Below, one piece after another: positions 56,401 to 64,000 of a stretch of 64,000 nt of DNA. Position 1 is the stretch's first letter. Each line of letters begins with the position of its first letter. The notes under the pieces were generated by a model. The model saw nothing but the letters and a program-made list of their open reading frames with translations, did not search any database and was not told the DNA's origin. Source of the DNA: an uncultured Bacteroidales bacterium (lineage in GTDB: Bacteria > Bacteroidota > Bacteroidia > Bacteroidales > Muribaculaceae); contig CACYGX010000007.1 in NCBI GenBank assembly GCA_902774055.1, positions 62,001 to 126,000 of the forward strand, given 5' to 3'. A program made the position numbers and the translations under genes.

Positions 56401-56915
56401 ATGGCACGCCCTACACCGAGTTGTTCGAAGTCAAGATCGAGAACAAGTGCCCCAAGCAGATCACCTGCCGTGGCGGCATCAAGCTCGAGAACAAGCGTCT
56501 GGAAGGCCAAGCCGATGTTGCCCGCTATAACGCGTCAAGCGTGAAGCGCATGCGCTACTGCTGCTCGATGCTCGGCGACAACGAGCTGACCATGGCCCAA
56601 GTCGAGTCCATCGAGGTGCGTGACCAGCTGGTCGAGAAGGTCAAGGAGTTCAACCAGTTCTTCGTTGACCTGTGTGACGCCACCGTCAAGGACGAGTTCG
56701 GCATCGAGAATAACGTGTTGAGGCTGTTTGAGAGTGTGCTGGGTGACAACTTGGCAAACTACCTGACCGCAGGCATCAACACCTTCCTAAAGGGGCGCTA
56801 TAACGCCACCGATGTGGTCGAGGACGTGCCGTTCTTCTATCCCATCATCGGCGTTATCCGCCACAATCTGCTCAAGAACATGCGCAACGATGTCATCAGC
56901 AAGTTTAACCAATAA
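53472..56915 (+). CDS. Large protein with a C-terminal actin/Hsp70-type ATPase domain
   Basis: 1147 residues. The C-terminal half carries the three ATP-binding motifs of the actin/Hsp70/sugar-kinase superfamily: phosphate-1 FAVDFGTTNTHIEW (about 586-599), phosphate-2 VSIDIGGGTCDTVI (about 786-799) and adenosine motif IYFSGTGSKILNIL (about 946-958). The N-terminal 570 residues are not recognised: a helical part (1-240) and a beta-rich part (about 300-570, FDTEYLKGTIAGRHVLDIEE). It is far larger than MreB or DnaK and has no substrate-binding domain typical of Hsp70. It resembles SrfB-type large actin-like proteins in layout only. It likely couples ATP turnover to assembly with the tubulin-like protein. 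Nineteen bases separate it from the next gene. Confidence 0.8.
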   Translation: MSEILSYSNNTSKNGEEDWVSHAPYSDDDIARIKDPDGGLSENPRTAIPSPLAQLDLVKNAFKQMANERLRGARMNERLVSNAMDVAQLFFDYENHKDYLRIIRWNREECLEQLKSNPQHRLYGETLDLFLRSDKVYNFDLLKDWYILMWDRKVLGGTSPASVVMAAPALGTIDAIKVEQGVSLFGEVRHLWQRDEDFVYYMYLLMNAYPTLRLHCGEVYAYMQKNLEPLRQQRPELYRRITAVIPNLDALDESRASAVLEHLENSYDPFGGGIDVSVLGARFYHKRVLDIRTAASESDFVITPTLPQSKSELPLVLVNGFNGNVEHYRYIDKEWDSATQVYANGIPLSDRKLPDTSIQYPFVTTDDFLTDTIVRLDSGCVIDTDHFFDGNIKPRTPQPTCGYLLPLKPLLFTYFDTEYLKGTIAGRHVLDIEEFADGSVMVTLRIRVKKGENRYIELSRKYVPINDHTWTFNERRGTGRVIGTTMSTSIFPFVKTEANDDYTVELFTMIENGGATLRFYKNGISTNGLNVRDAIRSHSGYSTTYYDVDGSFDYMEVSVQNHLGRASGVIIPQWKPYAPSAKELIFAVDFGTTNTHIEWAERGQPSQPFTFEYGSQQVLVASLHKPHSLEYAEQVQRVEFVPREIDNVYGFPLRSTLARNENSGMGCNLFSDVNIPFLYERRYFHGYEVTTNLKWKGDTELAKAFLRELTLLIKAKALLENADLRRTEIVYFYPVSMGGADRDTLERSWTELFNTYIGADSDRLRSYPESLAPAYYYSGAEVAGSSYVSIDIGGGTCDTVIYQPTADRMSSEPVAISSFRFAGNAIFGDGFTDKDADNNPLLQHYTRYFKQIIENDKGNHISYLGSILNDIMAQKRSEDINAFLFSIENVEELRTLREIDRNLYSYNALLRNDSQRRLIFMYFYTAIIYYIAQAMKQRGYEMPKQIYFSGTGSKILNILGSLSRTNMLTQLIVERVYGTPYTELFEVKIENKCPKQITCRGGIKLENKRLEGQADVARYNASSVKRMRYCCSMLGDNELTMAQVESIEVRDQLVEKVKEFNQFFVDLCDATVKDEFGIENNVLRLFESVLGDNLANYLTAGINTFLKGRYNATDVVEDVPFFYPIIGVIRHNLLKNMRNDVISKFNQ

Positions 56916-56934
56916 AATATAATCTCTTATTATT

Positions 56935-58092
56935 ATGAAACGCTTCACATTACTCATGGCAGCAATGATCTGCCTCGCCATCTCGGCACTGGCGCAAGTA
57001 TCCGAGGACCAGACCTTGTCCACGTCGCTGTGGAAGCAGGGCATCGGCCGCTGTGCTCACTACACTGCCTATGCCAAGGGCTTTGCCAAGAGGTCTGACG
57101 AGATGTTGGCCAAGTTCCCCCAGGGCTACACCCTCGATGACCTGAACGAAATCTACGGCAACCAGGGTCAGAAGTGGGAAAAGATCTACAATGAGTTCAA
57201 GAAGAATGAGGGCCGCAACGGTAGCATCAACGACCTGAAGGAACTTGTGACACCGCAAATCTGGAAACTCGTTGAGCCCGATTTCACCGCATTCATCAGC
57301 AACCATCCCGAGATGGCTCAAGAGGCACCTGCCCAACCCGATGAGCAACAGGGCGAAGCCACTGAGGGCCAGCAAGAAAAAAGTGCGGACAAGGCCAACA
57401 CAGCTCAACCGGCCAAGGCCGAAAACAGGACCCCCATTGCCTGTCCCGCCGACCTGCCCCTGTGGCTCGGTATCCTGGGCTCTTTGCTGGGTCTGATTGC
57501 CTTGCTCATCTCGCTGAGCAACCGTGGCAAGATCAAGGAAATGCGCCGCACCTTCGCCCGCGAGTTGGACCGCACCAACGCCAACCTGCAGGAATTCTCG
57601 ACCGACGCCGCCGACCAGATGAAGGCGCTGTCCATCCGCTTGACGGGCAAGGCCATCCGCAACCAGCCGGCAGCAGCCAGCGAACCTGTTGAGGAAACCG
57701 TTCTACAAGAAATCGATAACGATGATATTGAGGATGAGGCTCCTGCCGAGGCTATCGAAACCGAGGAAGGCGAAGTCATGAACCTGTTCATGTGCAAGCC
57801 CGACGAGAATGACGACTTTGTGCGCGTGAGCGACACCTTCGAGCCCGGCAACTCCATCTACGTGCTCACCACGTTTGACGGCACCCACGGCACCTTTGAG
57901 GTCATTGACAAACCCGAGGTACACCGCTTTGCCCTCATGATGCCAGCCGAGAACCTGATTCGTGCCTGCTCGGGCAACGCCATCCAGATTCCCAGTGGCA
58001 CGCGCATCGTCACTGAACGCCCCGGTGAAGCCGAATTCATCGACGGAAAGTGGCACATTGTTGTGAAAGCCATCATCCACTACGAGGGATAA
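56935..58092 (+). CDS. Envelope-spanning protein: signal peptide, transmembrane helix and coiled coil
   Basis: 385 residues. A signal peptide (1-20, ISALAQ) and a helical region (about 21-120) lead to an acidic Gln/Glu/Ala linker (QPDEQQGEATEGQQEKSAD). One transmembrane helix (about 176-196, LWLGILGSLLGLIALLISLS) is followed by a basic coiled coil (NRGKIKEMRRTFARELDRTN) and a second acidic linker (about 250-280). The last 105 residues form a compact beta domain (NLFMCKPDENDDFVRVSDTF ... WHIVVKAIIHYEG). With the N-terminus outside and coiled coil inside, it is the candidate link between periplasm and the cytoplasmic filament proteins. I do not recognise a named family. Confidence 0.72.
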   Translation: MKRFTLLMAAMICLAISALAQVSEDQTLSTSLWKQGIGRCAHYTAYAKGFAKRSDEMLAKFPQGYTLDDLNEIYGNQGQKWEKIYNEFKKNEGRNGSINDLKELVTPQIWKLVEPDFTAFISNHPEMAQEAPAQPDEQQGEATEGQQEKSADKANTAQPAKAENRTPIACPADLPLWLGILGSLLGLIALLISLSNRGKIKEMRRTFARELDRTNANLQEFSTDAADQMKALSIRLTGKAIRNQPAAASEPVEETVLQEIDNDDIEDEAPAEAIETEEGEVMNLFMCKPDENDDFVRVSDTFEPGNSIYVLTTFDGTHGTFEVIDKPEVHRFALMMPAENLIRACSGNAIQIPSGTRIVTERPGEAEFIDGKWHIVVKAIIHYEG

Positions 58093-58112
58093 AATCAACT
58101 ATCTAGTGAATA

Positions 58113-58180
58113 GTTAATAGAGAATAGTTAATGGTTTTTGGACACAATTCTTGTTCAGATGCCGACTATTCTCTATTAAC
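58113..58180 (+). repeat. Inverted repeat in the spacer before the zinc-ribbon gene
   Basis: The 16-nt arm GTTAATAGAGAATAGT at 58113-58128 is exactly complementary to 58165-58180, with a 36-nt loop. Both arms are embedded in degenerate copies of the GAATAGTTAA and GTTAACTATC motifs. It may fold in the mRNA as a stem that attenuates or stabilises the 3' part of the operon. Confidence 0.75.
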
Positions 58181-58200
58181 TGTTAACTATCAACTGTATT

Positions 58201-58659
58201 ATGCGCTGGACGTGTCCCAAATGCGGTAAAAAGCTGGATATCAGCAACGAGCAACTGATTGCCAACGATGGCGTGATCGTTTGCCCGCAGTGCTTGCTGC
58301 AGGCACAGCAACCCATCCCCAAGGCTCGTATTACGCGCCGCAGCGAACCCAGCACCGAGCAACCACCCCGGCGCCAGCAGCCTGACATCAACTTTGATAC
58401 AGACACGCCTCCCGAATACAAGCCAAGCACGCCTCCTCCTCCCAAACAACGCATGAAACAAGCATCCACATCCTACCGCTACACGGGACTTGGCAACGGC
58501 AACACCAAGAAAAAATCCCCATCCAAAAAGAAGACCAAGAAAAAGAAAAAACTCGAGGGCATGAGCGCTTGGACATGCCTGTGGCGCACCGTCGTGTTCA
58601 CGCTGGTGCTATTTGCCGCCTATGTCTTCTTCGGCCTCCTGCTCGAAGCCATGCAATGA
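58201..58659 (+). CDS. Zinc-ribbon protein with a C-terminal membrane helix, last gene of the operon
   Basis: 152 residues. A zinc ribbon (CPKCGKKL...VCPQCLL, residues 5-30) is followed by a Pro/Gln-rich linker (about 35-85), a highly basic Lys-rich segment (KKKSPSKKKTKKKKK, about 101-116) and one transmembrane helix (about 123-145, RTVVFTLVLFAAYVFFGLLL). It is a tail-anchored protein with the ribbon in the cytoplasm. The basic stretch could bind phospholipids or nucleic acid. I do not recognise a family. It is the last gene of the operon and has a spacer of 108 bases before it. Confidence 0.72.
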   Translation: MRWTCPKCGKKLDISNEQLIANDGVIVCPQCLLQAQQPIPKARITRRSEPSTEQPPRRQQPDINFDTDTPPEYKPSTPPPPKQRMKQASTSYRYTGLGNGNTKKKSPSKKKTKKKKKLEGMSAWTCLWRTVVFTLVLFAAYVFFGLLLEAMQ

Positions 58660-58684
58660 AAAATGCCCATTTCATCGACAAATT

Positions 58685-58700
58685 CGCCCATTTCTGGGCG
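58685..58700 (+). terminator. Small hairpin after the operon
   Basis: CGCCCA-TTTC-TGGGCG is a perfect 6-bp stem with a tetraloop, 26 bases past the stop of the zinc-ribbon gene. It has no T-run, so it is only a weak terminator candidate. Confidence 0.4.
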
Positions 58701-58823
58701 TATAAAAGGCTAGGGTTAGGTGTTAAAATGGGGATATTCATTTAACATTCACATCATTTTCCAACCGAAATCTCTATAACACAATTTAAGGATATTTCAT
58801 GTGGAAATGTCGCGCAAATGATG

Positions 58824-58831
58824 TATCTTTG
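58824..58831 (+). promoter_or_regulatory. -7 element for the DUF4491 gene
   Basis: TATCTTTG lies 61 bases ahead of the start codon. The -33 element is not clear. It separates this transcript from the operon before it. Confidence 0.5.
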
Positions 58832-58892
58832 CGGGACATTTTTTGTCGAGATAATGATAGGTCTCAACGTGCGGCATAATAATCACTGAAAA

Positions 58893-59237
58893 ATGATGGA
58901 TTTCCTATCAACATATCATCTTCAAGGACTTGTACTTGGCCTGTGCTCGTTCTTGATTATCGGCATCTGCCACCCTATTGTCATCAAGGGGGAATACCAC
59001 TATGGCCAACCATTCAAGTGGGTATTTCTGATTGTGGGCATCGTGTTGTGTGCCGGTTCGCTGCTTGTCAGCAGCACGTTGCTCTCGGCCCTGATGGGCG
59101 TGGGGGCATTTTCGTGCTTTTGGGGCATTAAAGAGATGGCCGAGCAACAGGAGCGTGTGCGCAAAGGGTGGTTCCCGCGCAACCCCAAACGCACCTATCC
59201 GTGGGATGACGTAACCGATCAAGACAAGGACAAATAA
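58893..59237 (+). CDS. DUF4491 membrane protein
   Basis: 114 residues. YHLQGLVLGLCSFLIIGICH followed by PIVIKGEYHYG is the family's first hydrophobic part; two further membrane segments run from about 47 to 85 (WVFLIVGIVLCAGSLLVSST, LLSALMGVGAFSCFWGIKEM). The C-terminal tail is charged (FPRNPKRTYPWDD). The function is unknown. Two Met codons are adjacent (58893 and 58896). It is 4 bases upstream of the phosphoesterase gene. Confidence 0.85.
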   Translation: MMDFLSTYHLQGLVLGLCSFLIIGICHPIVIKGEYHYGQPFKWVFLIVGIVLCAGSLLVSSTLLSALMGVGAFSCFWGIKEMAEQQERVRKGWFPRNPKRTYPWDDVTDQDKDK

Positions 59238-59241
59238 AAAA

Positions 59242-61071
59242 GTGAAAATATTATCCCTGACAACGATGATGCTCGTGCTGCTTGGTACGGCTGTTTGTGC
59301 GGCTCACAACGTGAGCGGCACCATCACTTGTGAGGGGCAGGGAGTTGCCGGCGTTGCCGTGAGCGACGGTTATGAGGTTGTATTGACCGACAATAATGGA
59401 TTTTACGCCTTCACCAGCAACAAACTGAACGGTTATGTCTTCTACACACTGCCTGGCGGCTATGAACCGCAACTGGCCGACGGCTTCAACCCGCAATTCT
59501 GGTCACTGCTCGACTCACACGACACCAGCGTCGAGGAGGTGCATGACTTTGAGCTGCGCCGTGTTGATAACGACCGCCACATCGTCATCTTTGGCGCCGA
59601 CACCCATCTGGCGCGACGCAATAGTGACCGCGCTTATTTCAAGAAGGGCTTTATCGCAAGCCTCAACGACGAGGTGGCGCAGGCAGGCAGCACACCCATC
59701 TATTCGGTCCTGCTCGGGGATCTCACGTGGGATGTGTTCTGGACCCAATGCAACTATAACCTGAGTGACTTCATGGTCGACATGAAACACTACAACTATC
59801 CCATGGCACTGTGGCCCGTCATCGGCAACCACGACCATGACCCCAGCATTCCTGCCGGAGATAACACCGACTTCGATGCCTCGGCCGCATGGCGTGATAT
59901 CGTATGCCCCAACTACTACAGTTTCAACCTGGGCAAGGTGCACTATGTCGTGCTCGACGACATCCTGTATCTGAACATCGCCTATGATGACGAGGATTAC
60001 AGCGAGGGCGTGGCAGGCAGCCGCAACTATCGTGGTTTCATCACTACCGAACAAATGCAATGGCTGCGCAAGGATTTGGCCCTGGTGGATTACAGCACGC
60101 CAGTGGTCGTGTGCCTGCACATCCCCGCATGGAGCATCAATCAGAATTTCACTTACAGTTCGCGCCTCGACAACACCTACACGCTGTGCTCACTGCTCAA
60201 CAAGTATGAGCAGGCCCACATCGTGAGTGGCCACACCCACGGCAATTACACCGTTCAGCCCGTCGCCTACCCTAACGTGACGGAGCACAACATCAACGCC
60301 GTCTGTGGCTCGTTATGGCAGAGCGCCGTGGTAACAGGCCACCACACCTGCCAGGACGGCAGCCCTGCCGGATACATGCGCTGGACCATCACTGGCGACA
60401 ACCTGCAGTGGGCTTTCAAACCCATTCACGAGGGCGAAAGCCAGATGCGCCTGTACGACATGAACACGGTGCGTGATTACTACCGCAGCAATGCCACGGT
60501 ACGGGCCATGCTGGAGGCATATCCCTCACGCGTGGACTATGCCAACATCGACGATAACCTGGTGATGCTGAACGTGTATTCTTACAGCCCCGACTGGCGG
60601 GTAAGCATCTGCGAGGGCGACAGCCTGCTCGAGTGCAAACGCGTATGCACCGAGGACCCGTTCCACACCTTGGCCTATGATGTACCCCGGTATGCCATCA
60701 GCGGCTATTACAGCACCTACTACACCACGAACATGAGCACTCACCTGTTCAGCGCTAAGGCCGCAACAGCCACCAAGCCTATCACGGTGCGAGTGGTCGA
60801 TTCGTTCGGCAACGTCTATCTGCGTTCCATCTCCAGGCCTCACAAGTACAACCTGAATATGGAAAGCGACGAACAGGCACTCACGAGAGGCGACATTAAC
60901 CGTGATGGCGAGGTCAATATCGCAGACGTCAATGCCATCATCAACTATGTCCTAAGCGATGGCCACACCTCATGTGCACCCATTCTTGCCGACAGCAATG
61001 CCGACGATGAGGTCAACGTGGCCGATATTAACCTGATTATTCACCTTATCATCAATTCTTCAACACAATGA
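59242..61071 (+). CDS. Secreted calcineurin-like phosphoesterase with a C-terminal dockerin
   Basis: 609 residues from a GTG start. A signal peptide (1-20) is followed by an N-terminal MetallophosN-like beta domain (about 22-105; [20 protein letters not shown]). The metallophosphoesterase domain (about 110-370) has [31 protein letters not shown] and SGHTHGNY, and a MetallophosC-like domain follows (about 375-540). The last 60 residues are a dockerin: [20 protein letters not shown], then [20 protein letters not shown]. The dockerin suggests attachment to a surface partner; the phosphoester substrate is unknown. Its stop overlaps the trmD start by one base (TGATG). Confidence 0.88.
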   Translation: MKILSLTTMMLVLLGTAVCAAHNVSGTITCEGQGVAGVAVSDGYEVVLTDNNGFYAFTSNKLNGYVFYTLPGGYEPQLADGFNPQFWSLLDSHDTSVEEVHDFELRRVDNDRHIVIFGADTHLARRNSDRAYFKKGFIASLNDEVAQAGSTPIYSVLLGDLTWDVFWTQCNYNLSDFMVDMKHYNYPMALWPVIGNHDHDPSIPAGDNTDFDASAAWRDIVCPNYYSFNLGKVHYVVLDDILYLNIAYDDEDYSEGVAGSRNYRGFITTEQMQWLRKDLALVDYSTPVVVCLHIPAWSINQNFTYSSRLDNTYTLCSLLNKYEQAHIVSGHTHGNYTVQPVAYPNVTEHNINAVCGSLWQSAVVTGHHTCQDGSPAGYMRWTITGDNLQWAFKPIHEGESQMRLYDMNTVRDYYRSNATVRAMLEAYPSRVDYANIDDNLVMLNVYSYSPDWRVSICEGDSLLECKRVCTEDPFHTLAYDVPRYAISGYYSTYYTTNMSTHLFSAKAATATKPITVRVVDSFGNVYLRSISRPHKYNLNMESDEQALTRGDINRDGEVNIADVNAIINYVLSDGHTSCAPILADSNADDEVNVADINLIIHLIINSSTQ

Positions 61072-61748
61072 TGCGAATAGATATCCTCACTGTCATGCCA
61101 GACGCGCTCGAGTCGCCGTTGCACACCTCCATCCTGCAACGAGCCCAGGACAAGGGCTTGGTGGAGATTCATGTGCACAATCTGCGCGACTGGAGCCTGC
61201 GCAAACACCGCAAGGTGGATGACTACCCCTTTGGCGGAGAGGCTGGCATGGTCATGCAGATTGAACCCGTGTGGCGCTGCATGGAGGAACTCAAGAGCCA
61301 ACGCCACTATGACGAAATCATCTTCACCTCGCCCGACGGTGAACAACTGGATCAGCCCATGGCCAATGCCCTGTCGCTCAAGGAGAACATCATGATCCTG
61401 TGCGGCCACTACAAGGGCGTGGATTATCGCATACGCGAACACCTCATCACCCGCGAAATCACCATTGGAGATTATGTGCTCACTGGAGGAGAACTCCCCG
61501 CAGCAGTCATCGCCGATGCCGTGGTGAGACTGTTGCCTGGAGCCATCGGCGACGAACAGAGCGCCTTGAGCGACTCGTTCCAGGACGGCCTGATCGAGGC
61601 GCCGGTCTATACCCGCCCCGAGGTGTTCAATGGCTGGCATGTGCCCGAAATCCTGCTCAGCGGCCATCAGGCCAAGATTGCCGAGTGGAAGATGCAGATG
61701 TCGCTGGAGCGCACACGCCGCCTGCGTCCCAACCTATTGAAGGATTAA
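61071..61748 (+). CDS. trmD: tRNA (guanine-N1)-methyltransferase
   Basis: 225 residues from the second of two ATGs (61071), giving the family's [10 protein letters not shown]. It methylates guanosine 37 next to the tRNA anticodon with SAM. Landmarks are [34 protein letters not shown] and [20 protein letters not shown], which form the trefoil-knot SAM site. The gene overlaps the phosphoesterase stop by one base. It has no ribosome-processing neighbours here (no rimM, rplS). Confidence 0.96.
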   Translation: MRIDILTVMPDALESPLHTSILQRAQDKGLVEIHVHNLRDWSLRKHRKVDDYPFGGEAGMVMQIEPVWRCMEELKSQRHYDEIIFTSPDGEQLDQPMANALSLKENIMILCGHYKGVDYRIREHLITREITIGDYVLTGGELPAAVIADAVVRLLPGAIGDEQSALSDSFQDGLIEAPVYTRPEVFNGWHVPEILLSGHQAKIAEWKMQMSLERTRRLRPNLLKD

Positions 61749-61813
61749 CTGTCGCGCTTTTTATCGAACATCATATCATCATCTATTATAAACTATATAA
61801 ATTACTTAAAAAT

Positions 61814-62122
61814 ATGGCCCTGTTTAATTTTCAACGCCCCAAGTGGATACCGCGATGGCTCAACATCCCGCTGCTCATCTTCACCGCATTTGTAGTGGTG
61901 CTCTTGTTCTTTGGCGACAATAACTACATGCGCATCAATAAGTACCGCTCTCAAATCAATGAACTCAAGAGCCAAATCAAGAACAACGAGGACTCGGCAG
62001 CCCTGTATGATGCCAAAATCAATGAGCTTAACACCGACAACGAATCGCTGGAACGACTCGTGCGCGAGAAATACGGCATGAAGCGTATCAACGAGGAGGT
62101 TTTCATCACCGACATACCCTAA
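61814..62122 (+). CDS. FtsB/DivIC-type septum formation initiator
   Basis: 102 residues from the ATG at 61814; a longer open frame upstream is trmD in another frame. One transmembrane helix (about 16-37, IPLLIFTAFVVVLLFFG) is followed by a coiled coil (about 45-85, INELKSQIKNNEDSAALYDA) and the family's C-terminal LVREKYGMKRINEEVFI. In other bacteria FtsB/DivIC helps build the divisome with FtsL and FtsQ. It lies 65 bases after trmD and 10 bases before the next gene. Confidence 0.9.
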   Translation: MALFNFQRPKWIPRWLNIPLLIFTAFVVVLLFFGDNNYMRINKYRSQINELKSQIKNNEDSAALYDAKINELNTDNESLERLVREKYGMKRINEEVFITDIP

Positions 62123-62132
62123 GAGCAACAAT

Positions 62133-62498
62133 ATGACTAAAGAAGACAGACAACATCTATCCAACATTCTGATAATCATCGGCTTGCTCGTCATGCTCGT
62201 CATGGCGTTCATGCCGTTAATCGACCTGGTCAAGCCCTGGATGAGATGGGCATTTGCCGCGGGGGCTGCCATTGTGCTGGTAGCACGCTTCGTCGGCATC
62301 TATAACGGTCCTTCGCTGCGCATCAAGCGCCTGCACCGCATCCTCATCGCCAGCGCCCTGATGTATTGCGTTAGCGCCCTGATGATGTTTTACTCACCAG
62401 GACACAACGACTGGATCGGCTTCCTGCTCGCCGGCGTGATCGTGCAAATGTATGCCACCTGGATGATCGAGCGCGAAGAGAAAAAAGAGCTGAAATAG
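62133..62498 (+). CDS. Four-helix membrane protein next to the FtsB-like gene
   Basis: 121 residues with four predicted membrane helices (about 9-28, 38-52, 68-86 and 92-110), a basic loop (SLRIKRLHR) and a C-terminal tail of EEKKELK. I do not recognise a named family, but it is 10 bases after the FtsB-like gene and probably co-transcribed. Confidence 0.75.
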   Translation: MTKEDRQHLSNILIIIGLLVMLVMAFMPLIDLVKPWMRWAFAAGAAIVLVARFVGIYNGPSLRIKRLHRILIASALMYCVSALMMFYSPGHNDWIGFLLAGVIVQMYATWMIEREEKKELK

Positions 62499-62609
62499 AT
62501 GCTTCCAGGCCATGTTTTTTGGCCACAGCACGATGTTCACAATCATTTAGCGTCGTCTTAACAAAATCAAAAAAATTGCTTTTGTATACGACTTGCACAA
62601 ATTTTTAAG

Positions 62610-62617
62610 TAATTTTG
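62610..62617 (+). promoter_or_regulatory. -7 element for coaX
   Basis: TAATTTTG fits TAnnTTTG and ends 8 bases before the ATG at 62626. It implies a very short leader. A TTTG at 62581 is 25 bases upstream, longer than usual. Confidence 0.4.
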
Positions 62618-62625
62618 CGCTTTTA

Positions 62626-63390
62626 ATGAAAGGTAATCTCACCATAGACAACGGCAACACCTCGATAAAGGTGGCTTTTTTCATCGGATCGCAGATAGTA
62701 GCGACCAACCGCTTTGTGCGTCGCGACAGCCGTCTGCTGGACCGTTTTATCAGTACCTATAAGCCCGAGACCGCCATCATCTGCAGCACCTCGTCAAGTG
62801 CCGTCAGCCAGCGCATTGAGCAGCTCGTGGAACAACGGTGCCGGCGCTTGTTGCGTCTCACCCACGAGACACCCATGCCCATACGCCTTGGCTACCGCAC
62901 CCCCGAAACGCTGGGACGCGACCGCATCGCGACCGCCGTGGGCGCATGGACCATCGCCCAACGCCTTGACAACGCATCGGACGTGCTGATAATTGATGCC
63001 GGCACTGCCATCACCTACGACCTGGTGACGGCTGACGGTTGCTTTATCGGCGGCAACATTGCGCCAGGACTGACACTGCGCTTCAAGTCGCTCCATGAGC
63101 ACACGGGGCTGCTGCCACTGGTCGAGAGCGAGGGCGACACCCCCATGGTGGGATATGACACCAAGACGGCCATTCGCAGCGGTGTGATGCTGGGTGCTAT
63201 CGGCGAGGTCAAGAGCTACATTGCCGACCTGAAGCTTTCCCACCCCAACTTGATGGTATTCCTCACCGGTGGCGACGGACGACTGTTGCACCAGCGCCTG
63301 GCCGACGAGAGCATCATTTACTTTGAACATCTGGCGGCTGAGGGACTCAACCGCATCCATTTATACAACAAAGCCAATGAGAATTTATAA
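62626..63390 (+). CDS. coaX: Type III pantothenate kinase
   Basis: 254 residues from the ATG at 62626. It phosphorylates pantothenate, the first step of coenzyme A synthesis, using ATP and a monovalent cation. Landmarks are the phosphate-1 TIDNGNTSIKVAFF, the substrate loop LGRDRIATAVGAW, the phosphate-2 LIIDAGTAITYDLV, and GGNIAPGLTLRFKSLHEHTG with the expected conserved His. A TTG 11 codons upstream is in frame but lies before the -7 element. The downstream barrel gene starts inside the coaX end (14-bp overlap). Confidence 0.95.
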   Translation: MKGNLTIDNGNTSIKVAFFIGSQIVATNRFVRRDSRLLDRFISTYKPETAIICSTSSSAVSQRIEQLVEQRCRRLLRLTHETPMPIRLGYRTPETLGRDRIATAVGAWTIAQRLDNASDVLIIDAGTAITYDLVTADGCFIGGNIAPGLTLRFKSLHEHTGLLPLVESEGDTPMVGYDTKTAIRSGVMLGAIGEVKSYIADLKLSHPNLMVFLTGGDGRLLHQRLADESIIYFEHLAAEGLNRIHLYNKANENL

Positions 63391-64000
63391 AACGATAACA
63401 GGATTACTGCTCGCTATGGCCCTGGGCTGTGGCGTGGCACAGGCACAAATCGTGACCACCCCCTACTCCAAGATGGGCTATGGCATGCTCAGCGACAACG
63501 TGTCGAGCATCCAGCGCTCGATGGGTGGTGTGGGATATGCCATGAAGGGCGGACGCATCATCAACGTGATGAACCCCGCTTCCTATGCCGACGTGGACTC
63601 CCTTACCTTCCTTTGGGACGTGGGTATCGACCTGTCCAACTTGTGGAGCAAGGAAGATGGCAAAAAAGGCTATAACTTCGGTGCCGGACTGGATTACCTG
63701 ACTGGCCACTTCAAGGTTGCCAAGGGACTGGGTGCTTCATTCGGTCTGCTGCCCTACTCATCGGTAGGCTATTCCTATGGCGGCTCCATCACTGGCGGCA
63801 AGGATATGCGCACTGGCAACGGTGGACTCAACCAGCTGTTCCTGGGTGTGGGTTACCAGCCCATCAAGAACCTGAGCGTGGGCTTTAACGTCGCCTACCT
63901 GTTTGGTTCGACACTCAACACGACCCTGATTTCCGCCAGTTCATCGAGTTACTTTACCCGTAACATGAAGGTGCGTGACTGGAACTTGTCGCTGGGCGTA
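63377..64000 (+). CDS. Outer-membrane barrel protein, FadL/OmpP1-like, 3' end cut by the window
   Basis: 208 codons are visible; the frame runs off the right edge. A signal peptide (about 1-24, CGVAQAQ) leads to TTPYSKMGYGMLSDNVSSIQ RSMGGVGYAM-type sequence, then NVMNPASYADVDSLTF and repeated Gly/aromatic strands. The NPAS and GGxG pattern near the N-terminus is typical of FadL/OmpP1/TodX-type or related Bacteroidales barrel proteins. It would act in the outer membrane, possibly in uptake of hydrophobic compounds (inference). The start ATG lies inside coaX, 14 bp before its stop. Confidence 0.75.
   Translation, partial: MRIYKTITGLLLAMALGCGVAQAQIVTTPYSKMGYGMLSDNVSSIQRSMGGVGYAMKGGRIINVMNPASYADVDSLTFLWDVGIDLSNLWSKEDGKKGYNFGAGLDYLTGHFKVAKGLGASFGLLPYSSVGYSYGGSITGGKDMRTGNGGLNQLFLGVGYQPIKNLSVGFNVAYLFGSTLNTTLISASSSSYFTRNMKVRDWNLSLGV

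Overview
The window looks like a chromosomal segment of a gut- or rumen-type member of the order Bacteroidales. The evidence is a SusC/RagA receptor, several secreted glycan-active or surface proteins, GldE, DUF3078 and DUF4491 family proteins, and Bacteroidetes-type promoters (TTTG, 19-20 nt, TAnnTTTG) in front of many genes. The family may be Prevotellaceae or Muribaculaceae, but that is inference. No rRNA, CRISPR array, integrase, transposase or phage gene was seen. There is one tRNA, tRNA-Pro(GGG). Both ends of the window cut through genes: a SusC-like receptor on the left and an outer-membrane barrel on the right.

Layout. 1-10.7 kb: truncated SusC-like receptor, GH20 hexosaminidase coupled to a low-molecular-weight phosphatase, a DUF5715 lipoprotein, a HAD phosphatase, aroB, an EamA transporter and a GH53 galactanase. 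10.7-15.1 kb: tRNA-Pro, class II aldolase, a NUDIX/rhodanese pair, a barrel protein and a phosphoesterase. 15.3-22.4 kb: a 1737-residue multidomain surface protein and a dockerin-bearing secreted protein. 22.5-29 kb: housekeeping (speA, truA, rplU-rpmA, gldE) and a TraB/GumN-type protein. 29.3-39.2 kb: a run of minus-strand envelope genes (C69 dipeptidase, four secreted or outer-membrane proteins of unknown role, GH25 lysozyme, TM2 protein), then yidC and pyrG. 39.4-43.5 kb: two tandem paralogous surface proteins with strong promoters and long leaders. 43.9-49.7 kb: a gate-type membrane protein, a large outer-membrane barrel and carboxynorspermidine dehydrogenase, which with speA marks the carboxyspermidine route to spermidine. 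58.9-64 kb: DUF4491 protein, phosphoesterase with dockerin, trmD, an FtsB/DivIC protein, coaX and a FadL-like barrel.

The most interesting region is 49.8-58.7 kb. It is a plus-strand run of six genes: a lipoprotein with a von Willebrand A-like fold, a four-helix membrane protein, a tubulin/FtsZ-like protein, a 1147-residue protein with an actin/Hsp70-type ATPase domain, a signal-peptide plus transmembrane plus coiled-coil protein, and a zinc-ribbon membrane protein. Having a tubulin-like and an actin-like nucleotide-binding protein in one operon with membrane anchors suggests an envelope-associated filament, scaffold or membrane-remodelling machine. Its intercistronic spacers are made of exact 7-nt or 9-nt tandem repeats that run up to the next start codon, and one holds a 16-bp inverted repeat. 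A 9-nt spacer of the same kind also separates speA and truA.
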